Assembly: GCF_003201775.1 (NCBI RefSeq)
Contig: NZ_QJJZ01000001.1
Span: forward strand, 443,233 to 507,232
Length of the DNA stretch: 64,000 bases
DNA from: Arenibacter sp. ARW7G5Y1
Lineage (GTDB): Bacteria; Bacteroidota; Bacteroidia; Flavobacteriales; Flavobacteriaceae
Reading direction: 5' to 3'
Part shown: one piece after another, positions 32,540 to 41,282 of the stretch
Numbering within the stretch: position 1 is the stretch's first letter
Layout of the letters: each line of letters opens with the position of its first letter
Notes under the pieces: generated by a model
The model's database searches: none
What the model was told of the DNA's origin: nothing
Seen by the model: only the letters and a program-made list of their open reading frames with translations
Translations under genes and position numbers: made by a program

Positions 32540-34711
32540 ATGAAAACTATGTTCACAACGGTCGCTATGGTAGCGACAACGCTTTTGGCTATTGGCCAAG
32601 AGAAACCCAAAGATTCTTTGGAAGGAAAAGAAATTACCTTGGATGAGGTATTGGTATCCGCAGTTAGGGTAACCAAGCAATCTCCGGTAACCTTCACCAA
32701 CTTGACCAAGGAACAGATCAAACCCAGAAACTTAGGACAGGATATTCCTATTCTAATGAATTTTCTTCCAGCTGTGGTTACCACTTCGGATGCTGGGGCA
32801 GGTGTGGGATACACAGGTATCCGGGTTCGCGGTAGTGATGGTACACGTGTTAATGTTACCATTAATGGAATTCCTTACAACGATGCGGAATCCCATGGTT
32901 CTTTTTGGGTAAACATGCCCGATTTTGCCTCTTCCACAGAAAGCTTGCAACTGCAGCGTGGGGTAGGGACGTCAACTAATGGATCGGGAGCCTTTGGCGC
33001 CAGTTTAAATTTACTTACCGATGCCGTTTCCAATGAAGCTTTTGGTCAGATTTCTTCTTCCTTAGGTAGTTTTGGAACCCTTAGGAATAATTTGAAGTTT
33101 AGTACCGGTTTATTGAACGATCATGTGGAAATTGCCGGTCGTTTGTCCAGGATAACTTCCGATGGTTACATTGATAGGGCTTCCTCCGAATTGGATTCCT
33201 ACTTCTTACAAGGGTCATATATTGATGACAATACCTTGGTGAAGGCATTGCTGTTCGGTGGCCATGAGATTACTTATCAAGCTTGGAACGGGATAGATGC
33301 TGCTACATTGGAGTCTGACAGAACATTTAATTCTGCAGGAATCTATACCGATGAAAACGGAAACACCCAGTTTTATAAGAACGAAGTGGATAATTATAGG
33401 CAAAACCATTTTCAATTGCATTGGAACGAACAAATTTCAAATTACTGGAATACCAATCTGGCCTTCCATTTTACCAAGGGGAGGGGGTATTTTGAGCAAT
33501 ATAAGGAAGAAGATGACTTTAGTACCTATGGAATTGAACCTATAACGGTTGATGGGGAAGAAGTGGATAAGACCGATCTAATACGAAGACGCTGGCTGGT
33601 CAATGATTTTTACGGCACCACTTTTTCTGCAAATTATGATAAAGAAAGTTTGAATTTAATTCTTGGCGGAGGTTGGAACAAATATGAAGGAAGTCATTTT
33701 GGGGAAATTATTTGGGCCCGTTTTTCCAACAATAAGAATTTTGAAGATAGGTATTATGATAACAGTTCCACCAAAACAGATTTAAATCTTTTTGCCAAGG
33801 CCAATTACAAGTTTAGCGACCAATGGAGTGCTTATGGAGATTTGCAATATAGGACAATAGGTTATAAGGCCAATGGGGAAGACACAGGCCTTGTTGATGA
33901 TACCTTTGATTTTTTCAATCCCAAGCTTGGGATTACCTACGATCTAAACATGAACAATAATTTCTACCTCTCATATGCCAGGGCCAATCGTGAACCCAAT
34001 AGAAACGATTATGAAAGTGGTAGTCCCAAGCCTGAGAAGTTGAACGATTATGAGCTGGGTTGGCGCTATATTACTCCAGATGTACAGTTGAACACCAATG
34101 TGTACTTTATGGGGTATAAGGATCAGTTGGTGCTAACCGGCGAGTTAAATGATGTTGGGGCTCCTTTACGGGCCAATGTAGGGGATAGTTATCGCTTAGG
34201 CTTGGAGGTAGATGCTACCATAGCCTTGGGGAATCAATTTAAAATACGTCCCAATGTGGCATTGAGTAAAAATAGGAACAGGGATTTTGTGTTTCAACGG
34301 GATGGGGAGCTTCAAGAACTGGGGGATACCCATATTTCCTTTTCGCCAGATATTATTGTAGGGAACGTTTTAACCTATCAGCCTAAGGAAAATGTCCAAT
34401 TAAGCTTGTTGACCAAGTTTGTAGGAGAGCAGTATATGGGCAATATAGATTCCGAAGGGTCTAAGTTGGATTCATATTCGCAAACCGATTTCAATGTGCA
34501 GTATGAAATCAACACCAACGGTTTTGTTAAGAGCATAGTCCTGTCTGGATTGGTCAATAATATATTTGATTCCTTATATGTGTCCAATGGATACTTCTAT
34601 ACTTTTGACGATGATTATACAGTGCCTGGAACCGTTACCACTTATGAAGGTGCTGGATACTATCCGCAGGCAGGGATTAATTTCCTTTTTGGGGCATCCA
34701 TAAGCTTCTAG
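32540..34711 (+). CDS. TonB-dependent receptor for thiamine or a precursor
   Basis: 723-residue outer-membrane receptor: signal peptide to about residue 22 (LLAIGQ), TonB box-like segment ITLDEVLVSA, plug domain (about 45-160; PILMNFLPAVVTT, GIRVRGSDGTRVNVTINGI, RGVGTSTNGSGAFGASLN) and a 22-stranded barrel ending in GINFLFGASISF. The TPP riboswitch ahead of it identifies the cargo as thiamine or a thiamine-related compound. This is the Bacteroidota pattern known as OMR1. Inner-membrane partners are not adjacent; the PnuC at 23575 pairs with an NR kinase instead. Confidence 0.92.
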   Translation: MKTMFTTVAMVATTLLAIGQEKPKDSLEGKEITLDEVLVSAVRVTKQSPVTFTNLTKEQIKPRNLGQDIPILMNFLPAVVTTSDAGAGVGYTGIRVRGSDGTRVNVTINGIPYNDAESHGSFWVNMPDFASSTESLQLQRGVGTSTNGSGAFGASLNLLTDAVSNEAFGQISSSLGSFGTLRNNLKFSTGLLNDHVEIAGRLSRITSDGYIDRASSELDSYFLQGSYIDDNTLVKALLFGGHEITYQAWNGIDAATLESDRTFNSAGIYTDENGNTQFYKNEVDNYRQNHFQLHWNEQISNYWNTNLAFHFTKGRGYFEQYKEEDDFSTYGIEPITVDGEEVDKTDLIRRRWLVNDFYGTTFSANYDKESLNLILGGGWNKYEGSHFGEIIWARFSNNKNFEDRYYDNSSTKTDLNLFAKANYKFSDQWSAYGDLQYRTIGYKANGEDTGLVDDTFDFFNPKLGITYDLNMNNNFYLSYARANREPNRNDYESGSPKPEKLNDYELGWRYITPDVQLNTNVYFMGYKDQLVLTGELNDVGAPLRANVGDSYRLGLEVDATIALGNQFKIRPNVALSKNRNRDFVFQRDGELQELGDTHISFSPDIIVGNVLTYQPKENVQLSLLTKFVGEQYMGNIDSEGSKLDSYSQTDFNVQYEINTNGFVKSIVLSGLVNNIFDSLYVSNGYFYTFDDDYTVPGTVTTYEGAGYYPQAGINFLFGASISF

Positions 34712-34741
34712 GTACGGGCTACTGTTTTTTCGGCAACTTAA

Positions 34742-34784
34742 AAACCCCTATGTTGGCTTGTTCAGCTAACATAGGGGTTTGTTT
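34742..34784. terminator. Terminator after the TonB receptor
   Basis: AAACCCCTATGTT 34742-34754 and AACATAGGGGTTT 34768-34780 form a 13-bp perfect stem with a 13-base loop, followed by GTTTAT. It can work in both directions between convergent genes. Confidence 0.9.
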
Positions 34785-34853
34785 ATATATTTCTTTTAAT
34801 TGTAAATAGTCTTTTATATAAGGAATAACTATGATTATTGCAGAATCCAAAAA

Positions 34854-36230
34854 TTATACATTTTCCGGTACTATATATGGATACCTGTACTTTCTGGTAA
34901 GCATGAGGTCAGCTTCCTCATTATTTATAAATTTTTCGAATTCCCCATTAAATTTTAAAGTATCCCCAAGCCGATATGCTATATTGGCGATCAACGGTAG
35001 AACTGTGGACATATGCCCAGTTTCAATATCGCAATTTAAAATATGACGGTTTCCTGAACGGACTCCATCAATAAAGTTACCATAATGCCCTTTGCTATCA
35101 GGGGCGGTCAAAAAAGAGGTGTCGCCACCAACGGCAGCGCTACCGGCCATTTCCGAACCTGCAAAAGGCTCAGTTTCCTTGCCTCTGTATGCTTTCCAGG
35201 TAGAACCATTTACTTCCATCCAGCCTTCCGTGCCGTAAAACAAATTACCGATTTTGACGCCCAAATTGGCTTCATGATTGGTATATCTGCCCCTGGTTTC
35301 AAATTCCAATATTTTTCCATCTTCATATTCAAATACAGAAGTTTGGGTGTTTGGCGTTTCTTGGGAACATTCCTGAGGTGTAAATCCAAAAATACCTCCC
35401 ATGGACTGAACTTTAACAGGGTGCACTTTTTTATTGAGACCCCATCGGGCTATATCAAACTGATGTGGCCCTTGGTTGCCTGTGTCACCATTGCCGGTGT
35501 CCCAGTGCCAATGCCAATTATAGTGCCCCTTTTTTTCATTGTAAGGTCTATAGGTGGCCGGTCCCAGCCAAAGATCATAATTCAAGGTGGATGGGGATAC
35601 ACTATCTGGGGAAATACCGAAGGAATCCCTAGGTTTAAAACAGGTGCCTCGGGATAAAAATACGTCCCCAATGCCACCGCGATGCAGGAAGTCCATGGCC
35701 TGCATTACATTGCTTATGGACCTGTTTTGGAACCCTACCTGTACTACCCTATTATATTTTCGTGCGGCCTCTACCATTTTTCTCCCTTCCCATACATTAT
35801 GGGAGCTAGGTTTTTCAACATACACATGTTTTCCGGCCTGGCAGGCCCAGATGGTGGCCAGGGCATGCCAATGATTGGGGACTGCTACTACTACGGCATC
35901 TATTTCCTTGTCGTCAAAAACACGTCGCATATCCTCTTCGGTACCGGGTTTATTGCCTTTTTGATTCTTGGTAGCCGTTTTTACATTGTCGCCCAAAACG
36001 GCTGAATCTACATCACAAACGGTTTTAATTCGCACTCCATCATCGTACATCTCCGAAAAATTTTCCAACAAATTACTTCCACGACCCCTTACGCCAATTG
36101 ATCCCAGGACCACGCGGTCATTGGCACCCAGAATATTTCCGTAAGATTTTGCGGAAAAGGCAGATGCACCAACAACAACGCCGGTACTGGCAAGGGTAGT
36201 TTTTTTAATAAAGTCTCTTCTGTTGTCCAT
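34854..36230 (-). CDS. Tat-exported Gfo/Idh/MocA-family oxidoreductase
   Basis: 458 residues. The N-terminus MDNRRDFIKKTTLASTGVVV is a twin-arginine signal, so the enzyme is exported folded with its cofactor. A Rossmann domain follows with the strand-turn VVLGSIGVRGRG and the EKPSSHN motif (catalytic-region lysine in VEKP) near residue 150, then the alpha/beta substrate domain with GTCFKPRDS and HWHWDTGNGDTGNQGPHQFD. Family members oxidise or reduce sugar ring carbons with NAD(P), and exported forms act on periplasmic oligosaccharides. It is the last gene of the minus-strand group DUF1080-DUF6807-Gfo/Idh. Confidence 0.9.
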   Translation of the reverse strand: MDNRRDFIKKTTLASTGVVVGASAFSAKSYGNILGANDRVVLGSIGVRGRGSNLLENFSEMYDDGVRIKTVCDVDSAVLGDNVKTATKNQKGNKPGTEEDMRRVFDDKEIDAVVVAVPNHWHALATIWACQAGKHVYVEKPSSHNVWEGRKMVEAARKYNRVVQVGFQNRSISNVMQAMDFLHRGGIGDVFLSRGTCFKPRDSFGISPDSVSPSTLNYDLWLGPATYRPYNEKKGHYNWHWHWDTGNGDTGNQGPHQFDIARWGLNKKVHPVKVQSMGGIFGFTPQECSQETPNTQTSVFEYEDGKILEFETRGRYTNHEANLGVKIGNLFYGTEGWMEVNGSTWKAYRGKETEPFAGSEMAGSAAVGGDTSFLTAPDSKGHYGNFIDGVRSGNRHILNCDIETGHMSTVLPLIANIAYRLGDTLKFNGEFEKFINNEEADLMLTRKYRYPYIVPENV

Positions 36231-36294
36231 AATTATATTTTATAAATAGTATTGATGATTGTTTTTTTTATTTTTTGATAAGCCAAATGGCGAA

Positions 36295-37389
36295 CTATTG
36301 ATTTGAAAATTTGTCAAATTCGGAATCCAATTGGGTCTTTTCCAAATTTTTACTGGCAACAATAATTCGATGTTTAAAGGTTATATCCTCCCCTTGATCC
36401 AGACTTAGGTTTAACGCTTCCTTGCCATCACTAAAGACTTCCTGTCCTAGGGGATTGGCAGCAAAAAGGCCATAACCACGCGTATGCCAATAGGTAGGAT
36501 AACCGGCATTGGAAGTGTGGTCCAATATTGCCAGGGATATTTTTTCATCGCCAATATTGGATCTTAAATTTACCCAATTGGATCTTTTTCCCCAACAGTC
36601 GTTCCCTTCAATATTCTCGCTGTTAATGTAATTCCCATTTACACCTTCATTGTTTAGGACGGGGACACCGGTGGGGATTCCATTGGAATCGGTAAAAATA
36701 TCTGGCTTGTCCGAGGGGTGCTCCAATTCGCGTGTTACCCTTATGCCCAAGACTCCTTCCTTATTGTCCTTAAATATTACTTTTTCATTGGGAGCACTAA
36801 GGTTGGTGATACGATCTATGGAGTATTCGTCGTGGTCACCTCTAAAAATAAAAGTGGTATTTTCTTTGAGCAAAACCTTTCCTTCGTTAGAAACCCAATC
36901 CATGGCCACCTTTAGGCTCGCTTCCTCGTTCCCGTCTTCAGTGCCCAGTATTTCCTTGTGAAGAATGGTGCCGTAACTTCCTCTTTTTTCAACCTTTATG
37001 GAATCTGAATTGTTCCAAAAGTCCAATCCGTTCACATCGCCGTAATTAAACCACACTCCTACGTGATGGGGATGGTCCACCCTTTCTCCCACAGACGGCT
37101 CCAAGGGATATTTTCTGGTAATCTTGGTGCCCTTGGGGGTAATTAGGGGATATAGTACCGGTTTTTTAATGTTGGTAGGATAGATATAGGAGGTAAATAG
37201 ATTGCCATCAATAAAGACATCCACCTTTTTTTCTTGGTCGTTTCGAACCAGTTTTATTCTTTTTTCCGCCTTGGTTTGTAAATCGCTATCGGTCGTTTTA
37301 TTGGACTTGGCCTGCTTACAGGAAACCATAAAGAGTAGGGCCATAACACTGTATAAGCCCGATTTAAGTAGTAGTGTTGGTGTGTTCAT
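36295..37389 (-). CDS. DUF6807/PmoA-family lipoprotein
   Basis: 364 residues with lipoprotein signal SVMALLFMVSC (Cys near 24). The body carries the family hallmarks YPLITPKGTKITRKYPLEPS, DHPHHVGVWFNYGDVNGLDFW and the C-terminal HTRGYGLFAANPLGQEVFSD. Many such genes are labelled methane oxygenase PmoA, but that name is misleading, since they occur in sugar-degrading gene clusters beside Gfo/Idh and DUF1080 proteins. The three genes here lie 49 to 64 bases apart on one strand. Confidence 0.87.
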   Translation of the reverse strand: MNTPTLLLKSGLYSVMALLFMVSCKQAKSNKTTDSDLQTKAEKRIKLVRNDQEKKVDVFIDGNLFTSYIYPTNIKKPVLYPLITPKGTKITRKYPLEPSVGERVDHPHHVGVWFNYGDVNGLDFWNNSDSIKVEKRGSYGTILHKEILGTEDGNEEASLKVAMDWVSNEGKVLLKENTTFIFRGDHDEYSIDRITNLSAPNEKVIFKDNKEGVLGIRVTRELEHPSDKPDIFTDSNGIPTGVPVLNNEGVNGNYINSENIEGNDCWGKRSNWVNLRSNIGDEKISLAILDHTSNAGYPTYWHTRGYGLFAANPLGQEVFSDGKEALNLSLDQGEDITFKHRIIVASKNLEKTQLDSEFDKFSNQ

Positions 37390-37438
37390 ACTTGTTGATC
37401 GGTATTGGATTAATTAGTTTCAGGTGGTGATAATTCCA

Positions 37439-38035
37439 CTACATTTTTCCAATTTTGATGTTTCGGAAACTGGTGGTCATCTCTGTGTTGGGGTGTAATT
37501 GCAATCCTATGGGGCCGGTTTTAACATAATTGTCAGAGGTGTAGCTCATTACGTGTTTGTTATTGAGCCATACTTCATAATATCCCGCAATGGCTATCAC
37601 TTTTATGGTGTTCCAGTCGTTGGGCTTTAGGATTTCCTTGACATTTTGGGCCTCTATGGGATATCCTTTTCCCGCAATATAGGGAGAGCCGGTCATATCG
37701 CGCTTTAAAGAGCCCGAAATGCCCATCTGTATTTGTTGCGAATCGTTCCTGATGAAGATTCCAGTATCTACCGTTCCTTCCTCGTATCTAAAATCGGTTT
37801 CTAACACAAAATCGGTATATTCCTTGTCCGTCCACAATATGGATCCCTTTTTGTCAGGACCACTTTTGGCCCGTAATACTCCGTTTTCCACGGACCACCA
37901 TATGTTGTTTTCCGGAACAACCCACCCTTTGAGATTTTTTCCGTTAAAAGCACTTTTAAGAACCGGGTCCTGTGCGAACATGTTTAACGTAATAAAACTG
38001 ACTATAAGAAACGTATAAATAATTTTTGTTTTCAT
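37439..38035 (-). CDS. Secreted DUF1080 protein (3-keto-glycoside hydrolase type)
   Basis: 198 residues: signal peptide ending ITLNMFAQ (about residue 22), then one DUF1080 domain with FNGKNLKGWVVPENNIW, DTGIFIRNDSQQIQMGISG and GPIGLQLHPNTEMTTSFRNI. Such proteins in Bacteroides hydrolyse 3-keto-glycosides. Together with the exported Gfo/Idh enzyme this makes a plausible periplasmic pathway in which the sugar is first oxidised and then cleaved. It is the first gene of the operon. Confidence 0.87.
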   Translation of the reverse strand: MKTKIIYTFLIVSFITLNMFAQDPVLKSAFNGKNLKGWVVPENNIWWSVENGVLRAKSGPDKKGSILWTDKEYTDFVLETDFRYEEGTVDTGIFIRNDSQQIQMGISGSLKRDMTGSPYIAGKGYPIEAQNVKEILKPNDWNTIKVIAIAGYYEVWLNNKHVMSYTSDNYVKTGPIGLQLHPNTEMTTSFRNIKIGKM

Positions 38036-38488
38036 TTAATTATGGTTTTAACGGTGATTCTATAAATTGGAATGCGGTCAATGACTACCTAAAAGAGTTC
38101 TTAATTTATTGAGCATTACATTAAACTATCGTTAATGTGGCAGCGTTTTTTTATAAAACTATTTAAAAACTATGTCAAATTCCAATTTTAACTGCCAAAA
38201 TTTATAGGAAACCTAAGTAATGGTAAAATACCATTAAGTAGAGTTAAGAATTGTGAAGTTAAGCATCGTCTTAGTAGAAAAGAACCTAAGGCCTTGTCTT
38301 TTATCCTGGACAATTAAACCGGTATTCCATAAGATACCATTGGGAAATTATCAATTGGATTTGGTTTTTAAAATATTGGGTGATTTTTAAGGCATTACGG
38401 CAATTCTTATATTGGGGTTGTTTCATTCGTTTTTTAACTGTTATTTTTGTGAATACAGTAAGTAACCATAACCTATAATTTTTAGACA
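38036..38488. other. Divergent intergenic region, no gene seen
   Basis: 453 bases between the keto-sugar operon (minus) and the next Gfo/Idh gene (plus). AT-rich, with no repeat, tRNA or convincing short ORF. It must hold both promoters, but no TAnnTTTG box is clear enough to name. Confidence 0.6.
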
Positions 38489-39478
38489 ATGAGCAAAAGC
38501 AAGTATACGAAGCCTCTTCGTTGGGGTATAATTGGTTGCGGAGCTGTTACCGAGGTAAAAAGCGGGCCACCTTATCAACAGACCAAAGATTTTCAATTGA
38601 TAGCCGTAATGCGCAGGGATGAGGAAAAGGCGAAGGACTATGCCAAGAGACATGGTGTCCCAAAATTTTATGCCAAGGCGGAGGATTTGATTCTGGATTC
38701 AGAGGTAGATGCTGTGTACATTGCAACGCCCCCGGACACCCATAAACATTATGCCTTAATGGTAGCCAAAGCCGGCAAGCCATGTTGTGTGGAGAAACCC
38801 ATGGCGCCCAGTTATGCGGATAGCTTAGAGATGTACAATGTTTTCAGGGAAAGGGAATTGCCTCTTTTTGTGGCTTATTATAGGCGTTCCTTGCCAAGGT
38901 TTTTAAAAATTAAGGAATGGATAAGCAATGGTGCGATTGGAGCTGTAAGACATATCCGTTGGCACCTTTCCAAGCCTCCGAGTAAGGAAGATCTGGCAAA
39001 AACATACAATTGGAGAACCGATGGTGAAATTGCGCCCGGGGGCTATTTTGATGATCTGGCCAGCCACGGGTTGGACTTGTTTTCCTATTATCTTGGGGAT
39101 ATTGAAAATGTCTTTGGGGTAAGCACCAACCAACAAGGTCTATATACCGCAAAAGATGCCATCGCGGCTTGTTGGATATATAAAAATGGAGTTACAGGGG
39201 AAGGCAGTTGGAATTTTGGTACCTCCGATAGGGAGGATAAAGTGGAGATTATTGGCAGCGAGGGTAAAATAGTATTCTCCGTATTTAATGAAGAGGATAT
39301 TATCTTGACCAATGCAAACGGAACAATAAATCTCTTTATAGATCATCCTAAGCATGTGCAACAGTTTCATGTGGAAAATATACGGATGCATTTGCTGGAA
39401 AACGGGGAACATCCTTCTACAGGACTATCTGGGTTGCACACCAGTTGGGTAATGGACAAAATCTTAGGGCAGCTCTAA
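38489..39478 (+). CDS. Cytoplasmic Gfo/Idh/MocA-family oxidoreductase
   Basis: 329 residues without a signal peptide. Rossmann motif RWGIIGCGAVTEVKSGP at residues 11-27, AVYIATPPDTHKHYA near 74 and the VEKPMAPSY motif near 98 define the family. PLFVAYYRRSLPRFLKIKEW and the C-terminal HTSWVMDKIL fit the sugar or inositol dehydrogenase branch. It lies divergently from the exported keto-sugar operon and could process the released sugar inside the cell (inference). Confidence 0.88.
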   Translation: MSKSKYTKPLRWGIIGCGAVTEVKSGPPYQQTKDFQLIAVMRRDEEKAKDYAKRHGVPKFYAKAEDLILDSEVDAVYIATPPDTHKHYALMVAKAGKPCCVEKPMAPSYADSLEMYNVFRERELPLFVAYYRRSLPRFLKIKEWISNGAIGAVRHIRWHLSKPPSKEDLAKTYNWRTDGEIAPGGYFDDLASHGLDLFSYYLGDIENVFGVSTNQQGLYTAKDAIAACWIYKNGVTGEGSWNFGTSDREDKVEIIGSEGKIVFSVFNEEDIILTNANGTINLFIDHPKHVQQFHVENIRMHLLENGEHPSTGLSGLHTSWVMDKILGQL

Positions 39479-39483
39479 AGGAG

Positions 39484-39921
39484 TCAATTGGAGATGATCA
39501 CTGAATTACCGCTATAGGTGGCACGGTAAAATAGCAGGTCGTGATAAGTCTTGCCATCGTCCGGCCTGTTCATTAATTGTCCGGTAAACAAATTGTATTC
39601 ATAACCTTCACAGGAGCAGGTCACCAATTGGCCCTCCAATGACATTGTGGAACAGTCGTTCGGGGCATGGTTGGGACAGCTGGCCTCCCAGGCCATGAAG
39701 GAATTAAATCCGGTATTGATAACAAATGCACCTCTGGTGCCCACTGCTGCGTTACTCACATAGATGGCACTACCCGTATTGGTCAAGGCGCTGTAAGAAG
39801 GTAGGTTCAAATTAAGATCAAACCTAAAGCTAATCTCCTGTAGGTACGGATTTCTATTGGTAGAGTTCTTGTCGCAGGACAAGAAAAAAAAGAAAAGTAA
39901 TATTCCCAATATGCGTTTCAT
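39484..39921 (-). CDS. Rieske-like lipoprotein lacking the standard iron-sulfur ligands
   Basis: 145 residues with lipobox LFFFFLSC (Cys 16). The mature part resembles a Rieske fold: FMAWEASCPNHAPNDCSTM followed by VTCSCEGYEYNLFTGQL. A real Rieske centre needs CxH and CxxH, whereas here the first site reads CPNH and the second CSCEG, with glycine where the histidine should be. The cluster is therefore probably absent or differently held. The gene overlaps nothing and points toward the Gfo/Idh gene. Function unknown. Confidence 0.7.
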   Translation of the reverse strand: MKRILGILLFFFFLSCDKNSTNRNPYLQEISFRFDLNLNLPSYSALTNTGSAIYVSNAAVGTRGAFVINTGFNSFMAWEASCPNHAPNDCSTMSLEGQLVTCSCEGYEYNLFTGQLMNRPDDGKTYHDLLFYRATYSGNSVIISN

Positions 39922-39944
39922 ATGGCTGTGCCTATTTAAATAAC

Positions 39945-39978
39945 TTGAACAAAATTGAACAAAATTTATGTATATTTG
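39945..39978 (+). promoter_or_regulatory. Promoter of greA
   Basis: TTG at 39945-39947 and TATATTTG at 39971-39978, 23 bases apart, match the Bacteroidota consensus. A hairpin-like AGAGGATTT run follows in the leader. Start codon at 40033. Confidence 0.65.
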
Positions 39979-40032
39979 TCTTAAATCCTCTTTAAAAAAA
40001 GAGGATTTTCCTATTTATTTAATGTAGAACTT

Positions 40033-40506
40033 ATGAGTAAGGTATCTTATTATACAGCAGAAGGGCTAAAAAAATTGAGAGAGGAACTTAATTATCTAAA
40101 GGATGTTGAGCGCCCAAAGGCTTCCCAGGCAATTGGTGAGGCCAGGGATAAGGGGGATCTATCCGAAAATGCCGAATATGATGCCGCCAAGGAGGCACAA
40201 GGTTTGTTGGAGATGAAAATCTCCAAGATGGAAGAGACTTTGGCCAATGCAAGGTTAATAGATGAATCACAACTTGATACCTCCAAGGTGCTGGTACTCT
40301 CTACCGTTAAATTGAAGAATTTGAATAACGGAATGGAAATGAAATATACTCTTGTAGCAGAAAGTGAAGCAGATCTCAAGACGTCAAAAATTTCTGTGAG
40401 TTCGCCAATAGGTAAGGGGCTACTGGGTAAAAAAGTAGGAGATACAGCGGAAATTACCGTTCCCAATGGGACATTGAAATTTGAAATTTTGGAAATTTCC
40501 AGATAG
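40033..40506 (+). CDS. greA: Transcription elongation factor GreA
   Basis: 157 residues. The N-terminal coiled coil (YYTAEGLKKLREELNYLK... SENAEYDAAKEAQG) carries the acidic tip residues that reach the RNA polymerase active site and provoke cleavage of backtracked RNA. The C-terminal FKBP-like domain ends SPIGKGLLGKKVGDTAEITV. Length and motifs are standard. Confidence 0.97.
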   Translation: MSKVSYYTAEGLKKLREELNYLKDVERPKASQAIGEARDKGDLSENAEYDAAKEAQGLLEMKISKMEETLANARLIDESQLDTSKVLVLSTVKLKNLNNGMEMKYTLVAESEADLKTSKISVSSPIGKGLLGKKVGDTAEITVPNGTLKFEILEISR

Positions 40507-40526
40507 ATGATTTTAAATAACAAAGA

Positions 40527-40565
40527 AGGGGCCTCAGTTGATTTATTTAATTGAGGCCTTGTGTT
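40527..40565 (+). terminator. Terminator after greA
   Basis: AGGGGCCTCA pairs with TGAGGCCTT with an AT-rich loop extending the stem (GTT/AAT), followed by GTGTTTT. Confidence 0.8.
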
Positions 40566-40673
40566 TTATGACTTTTGTCTGTGGCTACATTAGCAGCAGT
40601 AAAGTTGGTCAAGGAAGGCAAAGAACAGGTTAGGGTACATATTTTAAAATATTTGCCTATCTTTTAAGTTGAT

Positions 40674-40881
40674 TTTATTAGTGAAACCCAATTTTGGGAA
40701 GTCGGTAAGACGCACTTAAAATTGCAAGTTGAACTAATCCCGCCTTTTTCGGCGGGATCTAGGTTCAATACCTCGACCCTAGGGTCGATTCCTGTTATTG
40801 GGTTCGGGGCCTGCCTTTGACGGCAGGCAGGCTTGTCTGCCGACAAAGGCAGGCCTGCCCTTAGGTTTAATACCTTTTATT
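40674..40881 (+). repeat. Interspersed repeat, copy 8 (long modular form)
   Basis: Core with intact ATCCCGCC/GGCGGGAT stem (loop TTTTTC), then the perfect palindrome CGACCCTAGGGTCG, a GGGTTCGGGGCCTGCC join and a block with GGCAGGCAGGCTTGTCTGCC and GACAAAGGCAGGCCTGCC that pair with each other, then TTTAATACCTTTTATT. It ends 8 bases before the HIT gene start, so the HIT promoter must lie inside the repeat or further upstream. Confidence 0.92.
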
Positions 40882-40889
40882 TCAGAAAT

Positions 40890-41282
40890 ATGTCATCAAT
40901 ATTTACCAAAATTATCAACGGAGAGATTCCGTCCTATAAAATTGCCGAGGACGACAATTATTATGCCTTTTTGGATATTAATCCCAATGCGCCGGGGCAC
41001 ACTTTATGCGTCCCCAAAAAAGAGGTGGACAAACTTTTGGACCTGGATGAGCAAACCTATTTGGGGCTCATGGCCTTTTCCCGGAAAATAGGCTTGGCCA
41101 TTGAAGCCAGTGTTCCTTGTAACAGGGTTGGTTTAACCGTAATTGGCTTGGAAGTTCCCCATGTACACGTACATTTAATTCCTTTAAATGGAATGCGCGA
41201 TGCTACTTTTCAGCACAAGGCCTCGCTGACCCCCAAGGATTTTACGGAGATAGCGGAAAAAATCAAGTCCAATATTAAATAA
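40890..41282 (+). CDS. HIT-family nucleotide hydrolase
   Basis: 130 residues from ATG 40890 (MSSIFTKIINGEIPSYKIAE). A longer frame to 40833 is repeat sequence and not used. The histidine triad is VPHVHVHLIP near residue 94-103. This is the Hint/HinT-type group that cleaves purine nucleoside phosphoramidates or AMP conjugates. Its 3' end overlaps that of the convergent zinc-ribbon gene by 8 bases. Confidence 0.92.
   Translation: MSSIFTKIINGEIPSYKIAEDDNYYAFLDINPNAPGHTLCVPKKEVDKLLDLDEQTYLGLMAFSRKIGLAIEASVPCNRVGLTVIGLEVPHVHVHLIPLNGMRDATFQHKASLTPKDFTEIAEKIKSNIK

Noticed and set aside
32540-34711. SusCD-type polysaccharide locus
   Set aside because: The receptor lacks the long SusC N-terminal domain, no SusD gene follows, and the TPP riboswitch marks it as vitamin transport.
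40798-40889. Longer HIT or other proteins starting in the repeat
   Set aside because: These frames translate the repeat itself and have no counterpart in HIT proteins. ATG 40890 gives the normal N-terminus.
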